DNA of 52,347 nucleotides from Granulosicoccus sp964435305 (GTDB taxonomy: Bacteria; Pseudomonadota; Gammaproteobacteria; Granulosicoccales; Granulosicoccaceae): assembly GCA_964435305.1 (NCBI GenBank), contig CAYSZH010000009.1, forward strand, positions 1-52,347, given 5' to 3'. A model generated the notes under the pieces. That model made no database searches and was not told the DNA's origin. It saw only the letters and a list, made by a program, of their open reading frames with translations. A program made the translations under genes and the position numbers. Below, piece after piece: positions 25,060 through 33,824 of this stretch. The first letter of the stretch is position 1; the number at the start of each line of letters is the position of its first letter.

Positions 25060-25911
25060 ATGGAAACTGTAGAATCCACGCAATCCAGCTCAGCTCAAAG
25101 TGACTCACTAAATGAACGTGAGTCTATCTATCAACCAGAGCAAGATGGGCTCATATTTCCACAGCTTCCAGAATTTGAAACCCTTGCCGAAGAACGCCAA
25201 CATCGCAAAGAAAGATTGGTGGCCGGTTGCCGAGCTTTTGCAATGCACAACTTTGATTACGGAATGGCGGGGCATATTTCCGTTCGAGACCCCGAACACC
25301 CCAGCCTGTATTGGACGAATCCGATGGCCGTGCACTTTTCGCAAGTCAAGGTGTCGAATTTAATATTGGCTGACCACGAAGGGCGTGTTGTTGAGGGTGC
25401 GCATGCCATTAACCGAGCAGGATTTGTTGTGCATGCATCCGTGCATGAAGCTCACCCCAATGTGGTGGCCATGTGCCATGCCCATACACCACACGGAACC
25501 GCCTGGTGTTCAACCGGTCGACCCATCGAACCATTTAATCAGGATGCGGCCTGTTTTTATGACAACCATGCGGTGGTTAGCGATGATGGTGGAGCTGTCA
25601 CGGTGTTTACCGACCAGGGTGAAGGTGTTGTAAAAGCTTTTGCAGATAATCGCGCTGTGCTGCATCAGAATCATGGCATTCTTACCGCAAGCAGGCACAG
25701 CGTAGATGACGCGGTGTTTTGGTTTATCGCGATGGACAGGTGTTGTCATGTGCAAATGCTGATTGAGTCTGGCCCAAGCAAACCGCCACTAATGGATGAG
25801 AGTGCTGCGCGCCACTCGGCAACACATGTTGGCAGCGACTATCTGGGGTGGTTGCATTTTCAACCGGTTTATGACCAGGTGCTTGCTGCAAATCCAGATA
25901 TGTTTGATTAA
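25060..25911 (+). CDS. class II aldolase/adducin-family protein, DHAP-shunt aldolase candidate
   Basis: A protein of 283 residues from the ATG at 25060 with AGAGAG upstream; the frame extends to 25030. The zinc-binding histidines of the class II aldolase fold are visible in MCHAHTPHG and QNHGIL. An N-terminal extension of about 50 residues precedes the fold and makes the protein longer than FucA (about 215). In the DHAP shunt a FucA-like aldolase splits 5-deoxyribulose-1-phosphate to DHAP and acetaldehyde, or the methylthio analogue. The position at the end of the transporter operon, opposite mtnK and mtnA, fits that step. Other class II members are decarboxylases or epimerases, so activity is inferred. 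Confidence 0.8.
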   Translation: METVESTQSSSAQSDSLNERESIYQPEQDGLIFPQLPEFETLAEERQHRKERLVAGCRAFAMHNFDYGMAGHISVRDPEHPSLYWTNPMAVHFSQVKVSNLILADHEGRVVEGAHAINRAGFVVHASVHEAHPNVVAMCHAHTPHGTAWCSTGRPIEPFNQDAACFYDNHAVVSDDGGAVTVFTDQGEGVVKAFADNRAVLHQNHGILTASRHSVDDAVFWFIAMDRCCHVQMLIESGPSKPPLMDESAARHSATHVGSDYLGWLHFQPVYDQVLAANPDMFD

Positions 25912-26936
25912 TCGGCGGTTCGATACCAGCCTTTCGAATTAGAAAGGCCTTCGGCCAAATCACAGCACATCATAAAAGCATTGCGGGCAGGGTCCAGATT
26001 CGCCTGGTTGCTTCCTGCGATATCAAAAGCTGTACCGTGTGCTGGGGTGGTCACGGGTACCGGTAAGCCGGCCAGTAAGGAGACACCCTGATCAAATCCA
26101 AGCAACTTTATGGCGATCTGCCCCTGATCGTGATACATCGTTACTACTACATCGTAGTCGCCATCACGCACTTTAAGCCATAGGGTATCAGCCGGAAAGG
26201 GTCCAGATACATTTATCTGCCGCTCCTGCATTTGCTTTACCGCAGGCTGAATAAAATCAATTTCTTCGGTCCCCATCAAGCCGTTATCACCTGCATGAGG
26301 ATTATAAGCTGCAACCACGATGCGAGGACGATCGTAACCTGCCATTCTTAATGTACTATCAGCAAGCTCAATAGATTGACAAATGCGCTCCTTACTCAAC
26401 ATGGCAGCAACCTCTTTCATTGGCACGTGAGAAGTCACTCTGCCATTCCACATACCATGAGCGATATTAAATTCGCTGGCAGCCGTGTCTATTCCAAAGT
26501 AGTCTCTGGCAAACCCGATTTCGTCCATAAACGGATTTCCTCCCTTATGCATACTTTCCTTATTGAATGGCATAAAACAAACACCATCGATAAGCCCCGA
26601 TTTTGACAGTCCAAACGCCAGAGTAAGACCATCCAGCGATGATTTTCCACCAGCCGCACTGACCTCTGCCAAAGGCACATTCTCGATATCCTCGATGTCA
26701 AGGTCGATATGCTGAAGCGCACTACCGATACGCGATTGATCAAATTCTACTACGTGCGTTCTGTCGATGGATTCGCCGACAATCGATTCACCTCGCTCTA
26801 TAACACTGGGTGCACCAATAATCGCGATGTTTGCACGATCTCGAACGTCGCTGTCCAACAACAACTTCACCATGAGCTCAGCACCGATCCCAGCGGGGTC
26901 GCCCTGCACCAGCCCGATGACGGGTTTACGTTCCAT
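25908..26936 (-). CDS. pdxA: PdxA-family NAD-dependent dehydrogenase (4-hydroxythreonine-4-phosphate dehydrogenase-like)
   Basis: 342 residues, the family's usual length. The N-terminus reads IGLVQGDPAGIGAELMVKLL, the PdxA start motif. Metal- and phosphate-site stretches are NPHAGDNGLMGTEE and TMYHDQGQIAIKLLGF. PdxA itself makes pyridoxine precursors. PdxA2 paralogues oxidise threonate- or erythronate-4-phosphate, and TphB-type relatives oxidise dihydrodiols in aromatic catabolism. Here the gene lies behind tctCBA in the same direction, which favours a catabolic paralogue. The ATG has GGAG upstream. Its stop TAA and the aldolase stop interlock in a shared TTAA. Confidence 0.82.
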   Translation of the reverse strand: MERKPVIGLVQGDPAGIGAELMVKLLLDSDVRDRANIAIIGAPSVIERGESIVGESIDRTHVVEFDQSRIGSALQHIDLDIEDIENVPLAEVSAAGGKSSLDGLTLAFGLSKSGLIDGVCFMPFNKESMHKGGNPFMDEIGFARDYFGIDTAASEFNIAHGMWNGRVTSHVPMKEVAAMLSKERICQSIELADSTLRMAGYDRPRIVVAAYNPHAGDNGLMGTEEIDFIQPAVKQMQERQINVSGPFPADTLWLKVRDGDYDVVVTMYHDQGQIAIKLLGFDQGVSLLAGLPVPVTTPAHGTAFDIAGSNQANLDPARNAFMMCCDLAEGLSNSKGWYRTAD

Positions 26937-27135
26937 TTTGATTCTCCGATGTACAGAAGCGTTGAGTTACCAGAGCACTTAAATAATTGTTGTGGCCCAC
27001 TACCAACCTTGCAATTAAGCACTTGATGGATTCTTTAATCTTCATCATATGCCAATACAAAAAAAATTACGTAAGATGTGACAACTTGAATTTGTCTTTT
27101 CATTGCTGATTTAATTTCTTGCACATATGACTGCA

Positions 27136-28605
27136 CTATCGTGTTAAACGTTTCCATACAGTTGGACCAAACAAAGCCAATGCGGTGAGCACCAGAAAGA
27201 AAAGCGCCAGTGGCCGGGTTGCTATCATCCACCATTTCTCATCAAGCATGACCATGGACTGCCCAAAGCGCTGTTCAAGCATGCCGCCGAGTATTAGGCC
27301 AATAGCAAGCGGTACCACTGAGAAACCATACCGCCGCATAAAATAACCCAGAACACCCGACACTAGCGCAACCCAAACATCAAACATGGATTGTTCTAAG
27401 GCATAGGCACCAACTACGGAGAAAACAAACACGCATGGCCAAAGCAGTTGGGTCGGTACCATGGTTATACGTGCAAATATTTTTGCACCGTAAAGACCAA
27501 TAAACAAAAAAAGCACATTCACGAATAACATAGACCAGAAAATGGCATAGGCAAAACCCGCTTGTTCTGTAAACATTGCTGGCCCAGGTCTTAAACCGTG
27601 CACCATCAGGCCGGCAAGGATAACCGCAGCCGTCGCGCTACCAGGAATGCCTAATGCCAACGTGGGAACCATTGCACCACCGGTTGCCGCATTGTTGGCC
27701 GCCTCCGATCCGGCAATACCCTCTACCGCGCCTTGGCCAAACTCTTCGGGAGTTTTAGACCACCTTCGCGCTTCGTTATAGCCAATCATGGATGCTACGG
27801 TTGCCCCTTCGGCAGGCAGTATTCCAATAAAAGTACCAATGCCAGTTGATCTTAAAATGGTTTTCCATACCTTGGCATAATCAGCCCTTGTTGGGAGTTT
27901 GACTGCCTTCATTACCACGCGCTCGCGAATGGTATCGAGCGCATTCGACTGCACCAGCATTTCTGATATGCCAAAAACACCAATCATGACCGGCACAAAT
28001 CCGATACCGTCGTACAATTCATGCGATTCAAAGGTAAATCGCTCTACTGTTGTCAAATTATCAACACCGACTAACGCGAGAAAAACACCTACGGAACCCG
28101 ATATAAGATTCTTTATGGCAGACCCGTCGCCAATGGTTGCAAGCATCGACAATCCGAACAAGGTTAAAGCAAAATATTCGGGCGGAGAAAATTGATAGGC
28201 AGCTCGCGCCAACAGAGGTGCGGCCAACATCAGGCAAAAAACACTTAAAACACCACCAAAGGTTGAAGAAATAACTGCCAGCCCAAGGGCTCTGCCGGCC
28301 TCACCTCGCATGGCCATTGGATAGCCATCAAGGCACGTAGTCGCGCTGGCGGATGTTCCGGGCGTGTTGATCAGAATTGCTGTAATAGCGCCTGCAAATG
28401 TTGCTGAACAATAGATCGCCGTTAGAATAGAGATGGCAGGTACCGGTTGCATTGTTAGAGTGAAAGGCAATAACAATGCAGCACCTGTTGTGGCATTGAG
28501 TCCAGGTAACGCCCCAATCACCACTCCCCCAAGTGTTGCTATCACTAGCAGCATCAGTAACCCAGGGTCGGCAAGTGCCTGCAATCCAATTAGAAGAGGT
28601 TCCAC
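27136..28605 (-). CDS. tctA: tripartite tricarboxylate transporter large permease, TctA family
   Basis: Large membrane subunit of a TTT-family carboxylate importer, about 489 residues with roughly eleven hydrophobic segments. Family marks are GALPGLNATTGAALLLPFT near the N-terminus, the INTPGTSASATTCLDGYPMA region (about residues 80-99) and the repeat PAEGATVASMIGYNEARRWS with GIAGSEAANNAATGG. GTG at 28605 is preferred because it lies five bases after the tctB stop and gives the standard N-terminus. The frame is open to a TTG at 28623 that would overlap tctB. The downstream gap to pdxA is 199 bases. Confidence 0.9.
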   Translation of the reverse strand: MEPLLIGLQALADPGLLMLLVIATLGGVVIGALPGLNATTGAALLLPFTLTMQPVPAISILTAIYCSATFAGAITAILINTPGTSASATTCLDGYPMAMRGEAGRALGLAVISSTFGGVLSVFCLMLAAPLLARAAYQFSPPEYFALTLFGLSMLATIGDGSAIKNLISGSVGVFLALVGVDNLTTVERFTFESHELYDGIGFVPVMIGVFGISEMLVQSNALDTIRERVVMKAVKLPTRADYAKVWKTILRSTGIGTFIGILPAEGATVASMIGYNEARRWSKTPEEFGQGAVEGIAGSEAANNAATGGAMVPTLALGIPGSATAAVILAGLMVHGLRPGPAMFTEQAGFAYAIFWSMLFVNVLFLFIGLYGAKIFARITMVPTQLLWPCVFVFSVVGAYALEQSMFDVWVALVSGVLGYFMRRYGFSVVPLAIGLILGGMLEQRFGQSMVMLDEKWWMIATRPLALFFLVLTALALFGPTVWKRLTR

Positions 28606-28610
28606 GTCAA

Positions 28611-29117
28611 TCAACCATACCAAAGGTTGGTTAGCAGACCTCGCGGAAACCGAATCTTGAATACCTGATCGAACAGGAAAAAGACCGTAACCGGTACTAC
28701 TAAACCAACGATTATCAAGCGAGAAAACCTACGCTCACCCCAGTAAAGACTTAAACCAGCTGCAAATACGGCCAGCGCTAAAAATAAATCGATTTCAGCA
28801 AGCAGAACAAACAATACCATCAAGACAATAGTACCCAAGGTTTTTGAACCCATTGGCTCAACAACACGCACCGGATCACGCCACAACATGTATAGCGTCA
28901 TTAAAATAATGAGCGCTAAAACGAGCTGTGGAAAATCGGCTGGCTGAATACCACGTTTGAGTATTGGAGGCATCTTCTCGAACGACAGGCTAAGCCAAAT
29001 TGCAGCTATACAAAAAGCAATTATGGCCACGCCAACCATCCAAGATTCTATGGTGCGTCTGGATGACAAAGAAATTTTAACTCGCTTCGTTAAACTGGCT
29101 AAACGGGCAACCAGCAA
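28611..29117 (-). CDS. tctB: tripartite tricarboxylate transporter small permease, TctB family
   Basis: Small four-helix subunit of the TTT transporter, up to 168 residues. Hydrophobic stretches are near residues 27-46, 64-80, 93-122 and 131-150, with the typical FPRGLL near the C-terminus before the stop. The start at 29117 is a TTG and has only a poor ribosome site. An ATG at 29039 (MVGVAIIAF) just before helix 1 is the alternative. TctB proteins are poorly conserved, and the call rests on topology and on the position between tctC and tctA. Confidence 0.83.
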   Translation of the reverse strand: MLVARLASLTKRVKISLSSRRTIESWMVGVAIIAFCIAAIWLSLSFEKMPPILKRGIQPADFPQLVLALIILMTLYMLWRDPVRVVEPMGSKTLGTIVLMVLFVLLAEIDLFLALAVFAAGLSLYWGERRFSRLIIVGLVVPVTVFFLFDQVFKIRFPRGLLTNLWYG

Positions 29118-29163
29118 AGGTTGCCCGCGTGGTCAATATGAACAGGTAATGTCGAATCGATAA

Positions 29164-30129
29164 TTAAATGAAACCCAGTTCTTTAAGGGCCGCTTCCATT
29201 TCCTTAACAGTCGTTTCAATTTGCGGACCCCAAACATCGGATCCAACAACTGAAGTTGAATCCAGACCAACCGAATTGAGAAATCCCTGATACACAGTGT
29301 GATTCATGGACTTAACTAATGCTTCCTCGATTTTTTGAGCCACATCTTCTGGAGTGTCTTTATGAACCGCAAATCCGCGAACAGTGGAAAAACTCACAGG
29401 TATACCCAGCTCTTTGGCAGTGGGTACATCAGCGATTTTTGCCATACGAGCATCGGCCAAAACAACAGTGGGACAGATCTCACCAGCTTCGATTTGTGCG
29501 CTGGCTTCGGCAAGATTAAGAACACCAGCATCTACCGCACCAGCAACCAGTTGAGTCGCGAGCTCACCTCCACCATCGAACGGCAGCATTTTTGGTGTTT
29601 TCATACCTCCTTTTTTGGCAAACATGAAGGCAGACACATCATCAATGTTGCCTAAATGAGTCACGCCATACGTAATAGGTGCTTCTTTTTGCTTGGCAAC
29701 AAAATCTTCAGCACTATCGTAAGTTCCGCATTTTGTCATGAGTATTTGTGGATCATCGGTACCTCGGGCGATTGGCCGAAGATCATCTATTGTCATGCCA
29801 CCTTTACCTTTAGCCACAACTGCCGCGTGGCCAACCGTGAAAGTCAGTATGGTGTACCCATCTGCAGGAACAGTTTTGTAGTATTCAAGTGCAGCCGCAC
29901 CACCGCCACCTTTCTTGTTGACGATGATCATGTCCTGGCCCAATTCTCGACGAGCGCGCAGCATCATCATTCGAGTGGTGACATCGGTGCCACCGCCGTT
30001 GCCAGCATGCGTCACAACTTCAATGGCTTTAGATGGAAATTCGTCGGCGTAAACTGTACTTCCGGCAATGGAAATCGCTATGGATGACAAGCAGATTGCA
30101 GCTGATCTAAAGAACGTTTTATTTTTCAT
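29164..30129 (-). CDS. tctC: tripartite tricarboxylate transporter periplasmic receptor, TctC/Bug family
   Basis: Periplasmic binding protein, 321 residues with a signal peptide (MKNKTFFRSAAICLSSIAIS, cleavage near VYADEF). The mature N-terminus FPSKAIEVVTHAGNGGGTDVTTR has the family ligand loop, in which the usual PxxPGGxxD is replaced by THAGNGGGTD. Further marks are YKTVPADGYTILTFT and the internal MLPFDGGGELATQLVAGAVDAG (cited by its start and end, MLPFDGGGE and GAVDAG). GGGGAG lies nine bases before the ATG. Heads the leftward tctCBA-pdxA run; an inverted repeat lies 31 bases upstream. Confidence 0.92.
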   Translation of the reverse strand: MKNKTFFRSAAICLSSIAISIAGSTVYADEFPSKAIEVVTHAGNGGGTDVTTRMMMLRARRELGQDMIIVNKKGGGGAAALEYYKTVPADGYTILTFTVGHAAVVAKGKGGMTIDDLRPIARGTDDPQILMTKCGTYDSAEDFVAKQKEAPITYGVTHLGNIDDVSAFMFAKKGGMKTPKMLPFDGGGELATQLVAGAVDAGVLNLAEASAQIEAGEICPTVVLADARMAKIADVPTAKELGIPVSFSTVRGFAVHKDTPEDVAQKIEEALVKSMNHTVYQGFLNSVGLDSTSVVGSDVWGPQIETTVKEMEAALKELGFI

Positions 30130-30531
30130 ATGACTTAACTCCCCTCAGTAGTATACGGAATGTGGAACCACATAAAGCCATTATATTGATTGACCTGTCA
30201 AGAATTTTCGCTTAATTGAGCGTTGTAAGATTTGGGCTTCACCTATAAATATCAATAACTAATGCAAACTATTTCAGTGCAATCATAACCCACCTATAAG
30301 ATTAATCACTCCAATCAAAATGGACACTGCCGGTGAAATCATCAATTTCTTGACTGCAAGGTGCTTGAACGCGGCAAATAATAAAGTCTAAGCGCTGCAA
30401 CGCTTGGCAGTAGAATACCGTTGGCCATGTGCCAACTGCGAGATACCATTTACAAGTCAATAAATGTGGACGGTGTTCTAGCCAACAACACACGCTTGAC
30501 AACACGCGCCGAATCACCGTAAATATGGAAG
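30130..30531. other. 402-bp divergent spacer with a possible SDR relic
   Basis: It holds the tctC upstream dyad and the SDR promoter. At 30458-30473 there is a 16-base string identical to 30878-30893 inside the SDR gene. In its frame (about 30422-30500) it reads SINVDGVLANNTR, which resembles the N-V-D-G stretch of short-chain dehydrogenases. No complete open frame is present. It may be the remnant of a lost dehydrogenase copy. Confidence 0.4.
30160..30173. promoter_or_regulatory. 14-bp inverted repeat upstream of tctC, operator candidate
   Basis: ATGTGG-AA-CCACAT is a perfect dyad located 31 bases upstream of the tctC start codon. Such short GC-cored dyads are typical of GntR- or IclR-type operators for carboxylate uptake genes. 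No regulator gene of these families is in the window. Confidence 0.45.
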
Positions 30532-31290
30532 ATGATAAACAAAAATACTTATGACTATTCTGGCCAGATTGCCATCGTTACCGGTGGCAGTAATGGCATT
30601 GGTGCAGCAGTAACCGAAAGACTGGCAGACTCATCCGCCAAAGTCGCCGTTTGGGATATGGATATTTCCAGTCCGGAAGAGCGAGTCTCAAAATTCTCCA
30701 GTGAGCAAGTGCAGCTAATCCAGATCGACGTTAGCGATCCCGCAAGTGTTGACGCAGCGCTAAAGCAAACTCAGTCTTTTTTTGGCAAAGTAGATGTGTT
30801 AATCAACTGTGCCGGTATTGCTGGCCCAAACAGCAGCGTTGCAGACTACCCTACCGACATGTGGCGCAAAGTTCAGGCAATAAATGTGGACGGCACGTTT
30901 CACTGCTGCAAGGCAGTAGTACCAGGGATGATTGCTCAAGACTACGGCAGAATTGTGAATATTGCCTCAGTTGCAGGTAAAGAAGGCAACCCGAATGCCT
31001 CAGCCTATTCTGCATCTAAAGCGGCTGTTATCGCATTGACAAAGTCACTTGGCAAGGAACTCGCTGAACACAACATTGCCGTCAATTGCGTTACACCTGC
31101 TGCTGCCAAAACACGTATTTTTGATCAGATGAGCCAGGAATTCATAGACTATATGTTGTCAAAAATTCCACGTGGTCGCTTTGTGACCGTTGAGGAAATT
31201 GCCAACATGATTGCATGGATTGCATCAGCCGAGAATTCTTTCACCACTGGCGCGGCTTTCGATTTATCAGGTGGACGTGCTACTTATTAA
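30532..31290 (+). CDS. short-chain dehydrogenase/reductase (FabG-like)
   Basis: NAD(P)-dependent oxidoreductase, 252 residues. The cofactor motif TGGSNGIG is near residues 18-25, the structural NCAG near 92-95, the INVDGTF stretch near 119, the catalytic Ser in VNIASVAG and the catalytic pair YSASK (about 157-161). The C-terminus has GAAFDLSGGRATY, the usual SDR ending. No Asp appears in the first loop after the glycine motif that would settle NAD against NADP, although VWDMD suggests NAD. It is a single gene divergent from tctC. The substrate is unknown; a hydroxy acid or sugar acid would fit the neighbours. Confidence 0.88.
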   Translation: MINKNTYDYSGQIAIVTGGSNGIGAAVTERLADSSAKVAVWDMDISSPEERVSKFSSEQVQLIQIDVSDPASVDAALKQTQSFFGKVDVLINCAGIAGPNSSVADYPTDMWRKVQAINVDGTFHCCKAVVPGMIAQDYGRIVNIASVAGKEGNPNASAYSASKAAVIALTKSLGKELAEHNIAVNCVTPAAAKTRIFDQMSQEFIDYMLSKIPRGRFVTVEEIANMIAWIASAENSFTTGAAFDLSGGRATY

Positions 31291-31504
31291 GTCAGTTTGA
31301 AACTATCCATGCGAAAATCCCGTCACGTACGGCAAAGTTTTTCATCAATCTGGGTATTCAGCTATACCACTTACAATCAGTATATTAAGCGGTTTGTTTT
31401 CAGACACCATCCAGCTAGGTACAAGGGTGCTGGATTTCCGTAAAGCAAGTGCGCTTACTATATTTCATACAAGCTTTCATAAATCAGGCTGTATATAAGA
31501 CACC

Positions 31505-32614
31505 GTGAATTTCTTAGGTTTTATATTCAAATTTTTTATGTATTTTTGTGCGCTTACCGGGTTAATAGTCGTGGCGGTAGCTTCGTTTATGTACCTCGCA
31601 CCCACATTTGGTGCAAAACCTGTGGGTGATTCTTTAGAACGCGTAAAAAACTCGGTACGTTATAAAGATGGCAAATTCATTAACAACGAAGCTACCGTGG
31701 TTGATACCCGACAACCGGGAGAATCATTGGGACTATTAAGTTTTATTTTTCCTGCCAAAGACAAAAACCCAAACTCCCCATTACCCAGTGTTCAGTTCGA
31801 TTCATCAAATTTTAATAGCGGAGACTTTGTTTGGTTTGGGCATTCCACGCTACTATTTCGTTCTGGGCAAACAAATGTTCTGATAGATCCGGTTTTTAAT
31901 CGCGCATCCCCTATTCCCATCGGTGGAAAACCGTTTGAGATGGAAGAGACGCCATCAATAAATGCACTGACAAGCGTTGATGTTGTATTGATATCACATG
32001 ATCACTACGATCATCTGGATCATTTAGCCATAGGTGCATTGGCATCACGCACGGGTTTGTTTCTCGTACCGTTAGGAAACCAAGCGCACCTTATGCGCTG
32101 GGGTGTTCCAAAAGCTAAGATCATCGAACTGGATTGGTACGAATCTCACCGCATCGACGATACCACGTTCACTCTGACACCTTCGCGTCATTTTAGTGGT
32201 CGCGGATTCACAAACCGATTTTCCACCCTTTGGGGTTCATGGGTGGTTAAATCCAACGATTTATCTGTGTATTTAAGCGGTGACTCAGGGTATTCAAAAG
32301 ACTTCACACTTATCGGAGAACGTTACGGCCCGTTTGATATCGCCTTTATTGAAAATGGCGCTTACGATAAACAATGGTCACAAATCCATATGATGCCAGA
32401 GCAATCTGTACAAGCAGCAATCGATTTGAATGCCAAATTATTTTTTCCAATACACTGGGGGAAATTTGATCTTGCCCGGCACCGATGGGTAGATCCAATT
32501 GAGCGAGCAATAAACGCAGCGAACAAACAGAATATTCCTGTCGTAGCTCCGCTTGTTGGTCAGGTGTTTCAACTTAGCTCACCACCATTTGAAACTTGGT
32601 GGAAAAATTTCTAA
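31505..32614 (+). CDS. membrane-anchored metallo-beta-lactamase-fold hydrolase, NAPE-PLD/RomA-like
   Basis: 369 residues, starting at GTG 31505. An N-terminal hydrophobic helix (about residues 5-31) suggests a membrane anchor. The metal site is complete: SHDHYDHLD (about 164-172), the second-shell SRHFSGRG, GDSGY (about 260) and FPIHWGKFDL near 318. The IHMMPEQSVQAA stretch is typical of the NAPE-hydrolysing phospholipase-D-like branch. Bacterial members are mostly uncharacterised and act on lipids or as outer-membrane-associated hydrolases. It stands alone between an SDR and a convergent gene, with 214 bases of featureless sequence before it. Confidence 0.85.
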   Translation: MNFLGFIFKFFMYFCALTGLIVVAVASFMYLAPTFGAKPVGDSLERVKNSVRYKDGKFINNEATVVDTRQPGESLGLLSFIFPAKDKNPNSPLPSVQFDSSNFNSGDFVWFGHSTLLFRSGQTNVLIDPVFNRASPIPIGGKPFEMEETPSINALTSVDVVLISHDHYDHLDHLAIGALASRTGLFLVPLGNQAHLMRWGVPKAKIIELDWYESHRIDDTTFTLTPSRHFSGRGFTNRFSTLWGSWVVKSNDLSVYLSGDSGYSKDFTLIGERYGPFDIAFIENGAYDKQWSQIHMMPEQSVQAAIDLNAKLFFPIHWGKFDLARHRWVDPIERAINAANKQNIPVVAPLVGQVFQLSSPPFETWWKNF

Positions 32615-32703
32615 TACAGCGCACCATGCTAAGCCATCCCAAGAATGAACAGATTTTGCAGAGCGTGTTAAGGTACTTTTCAACACAAGGTCTATAGCTC
32701 GGC

Positions 32704-33816
32704 TTAAAATGGAAGATCAACAACCGCTCCAATCCGATCGGTTCCATCAGCACAATTCACGACAACAGTCTGGCCCTGGTTCCAGTAGCCTTTGCCAAGC
32801 ATACCCAATGCGACGTTGCACTCTAATCTGGGTGACCATATCGCAGTACTGATATGGCCAACGCCATTTCCCTGAACGGATAAAGGCCAGGTATTAGCAC
32901 AAGACGGGCATTTATCCCCATCGAATTTTATGCCTCGGATCATTTGTCCTGGCCCCTCCTCTACCACACGCGACAATGCCTCTTTCCCAATGTAGTTAAG
33001 CTGTGTATCGAGACAGCAGTATTTCTTCAATCCACACTCTATCGGGTTGTTTGCCTGAGTAAATTCATTTCCATAAGACAATAGCCCACCTTCTACTCTT
33101 TCAATTAAATTCGGGCTTCCTGGTGCAATGTCCAAATCAGCACCGGCTTCCCATAAGGTGTCCCATAGATCGAGCCCGCGGCTGGCATCATTGAGGTAAA
33201 TTTCGAACCCGCCCTGCTTGCTATAACCCGAGTGTGCAACAATCAAAGGACGACCTTTAAAATCAAGTTTCTTAAAATAAAAAAAAGCGATGTCATGAAT
33301 TTCGGGTCCGAATACGCGCTCCATCAATGCATATGACTTGGGCCCTTGTACAGCTAGTGGCGATACATCCGGTTCTTGTACGTTTACGCTCATGTTAAAA
33401 CCGATTGCCAGCGCTTTAGTCCACAACAAGACATCAGAATCTGCAATGGATAACCAGTAGTGATCTTGCGCCAGTTTTAATATCACTGGGTCATTCAACA
33501 TGCCGGCCTGCTGATCAATTAAGGGTGCGTATAAACACTGTCCCACAGCTGCATCACGTAAATCACGTGGCGTCATTAACTGAACTAGTCTCGCTGCGTC
33601 AGTACCCTGCACTTCTACCTGGCGCTGGCAACTGACATCCCACAACTGTACATGTTCACGCAGATGCCAGTAGTCTTCTTCCACGGATCGGCCAAAGCCT
33701 TTTGGCAAGATAGTGTGATTGACAATGGAATAATCACTCACCCCCAGTGCTTCGATACGTGGTGTGTATGGAGTCGATCGCTGCCTTCGTGAAACTGCCA
33801 AACGCGCTTTCGTCAT
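32704..33816 (-). CDS. dmdA: folate-dependent aminomethyltransferase family, DMSP demethylase (DmdA)-like
   Basis: GcvT-fold protein of 370 residues. The layout follows DmdA closely as remembered: an N-terminal arginine-rich RRQRSTPYTPRIEALGV, REHVQLWDVSCQRQVEVQG, QLMTPRDLRDAAVGQCLYAP, DHYWLSIADSDVLLW, VQEPDVSPLAVQGP, SGYSKQGGFEIYL and IERVEGGLLSYGNEFT. Each is cited as a short landmark. DmdA moves a methyl group from dimethylsulfoniopropionate to tetrahydrofolate, giving methylmercaptopropionate. The family also contains non-DmdA clades, and no dmdB, dmdC or dmdD is nearby. The gene follows the transthyretin-like gene by eight bases, an unusual pairing. I hold the family firmly and the DMSP function loosely. 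Confidence 0.68.
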   Translation of the reverse strand: MTKARLAVSRRQRSTPYTPRIEALGVSDYSIVNHTILPKGFGRSVEEDYWHLREHVQLWDVSCQRQVEVQGTDAARLVQLMTPRDLRDAAVGQCLYAPLIDQQAGMLNDPVILKLAQDHYWLSIADSDVLLWTKALAIGFNMSVNVQEPDVSPLAVQGPKSYALMERVFGPEIHDIAFFYFKKLDFKGRPLIVAHSGYSKQGGFEIYLNDASRGLDLWDTLWEAGADLDIAPGSPNLIERVEGGLLSYGNEFTQANNPIECGLKKYCCLDTQLNYIGKEALSRVVEEGPGQMIRGIKFDGDKCPSCANTWPLSVQGNGVGHISTAIWSPRLECNVALGMLGKGYWNQGQTVVVNCADGTDRIGAVVDLPF

Positions 33817-33824
33817 GCTATTTT

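Noticed and set aside
25908..25911. Interlocked stop codons TTAA of the convergent aldolase and pdxA genes
   Set aside because: Real but common for closely packed convergent genes; not treated as evidence of linked function.
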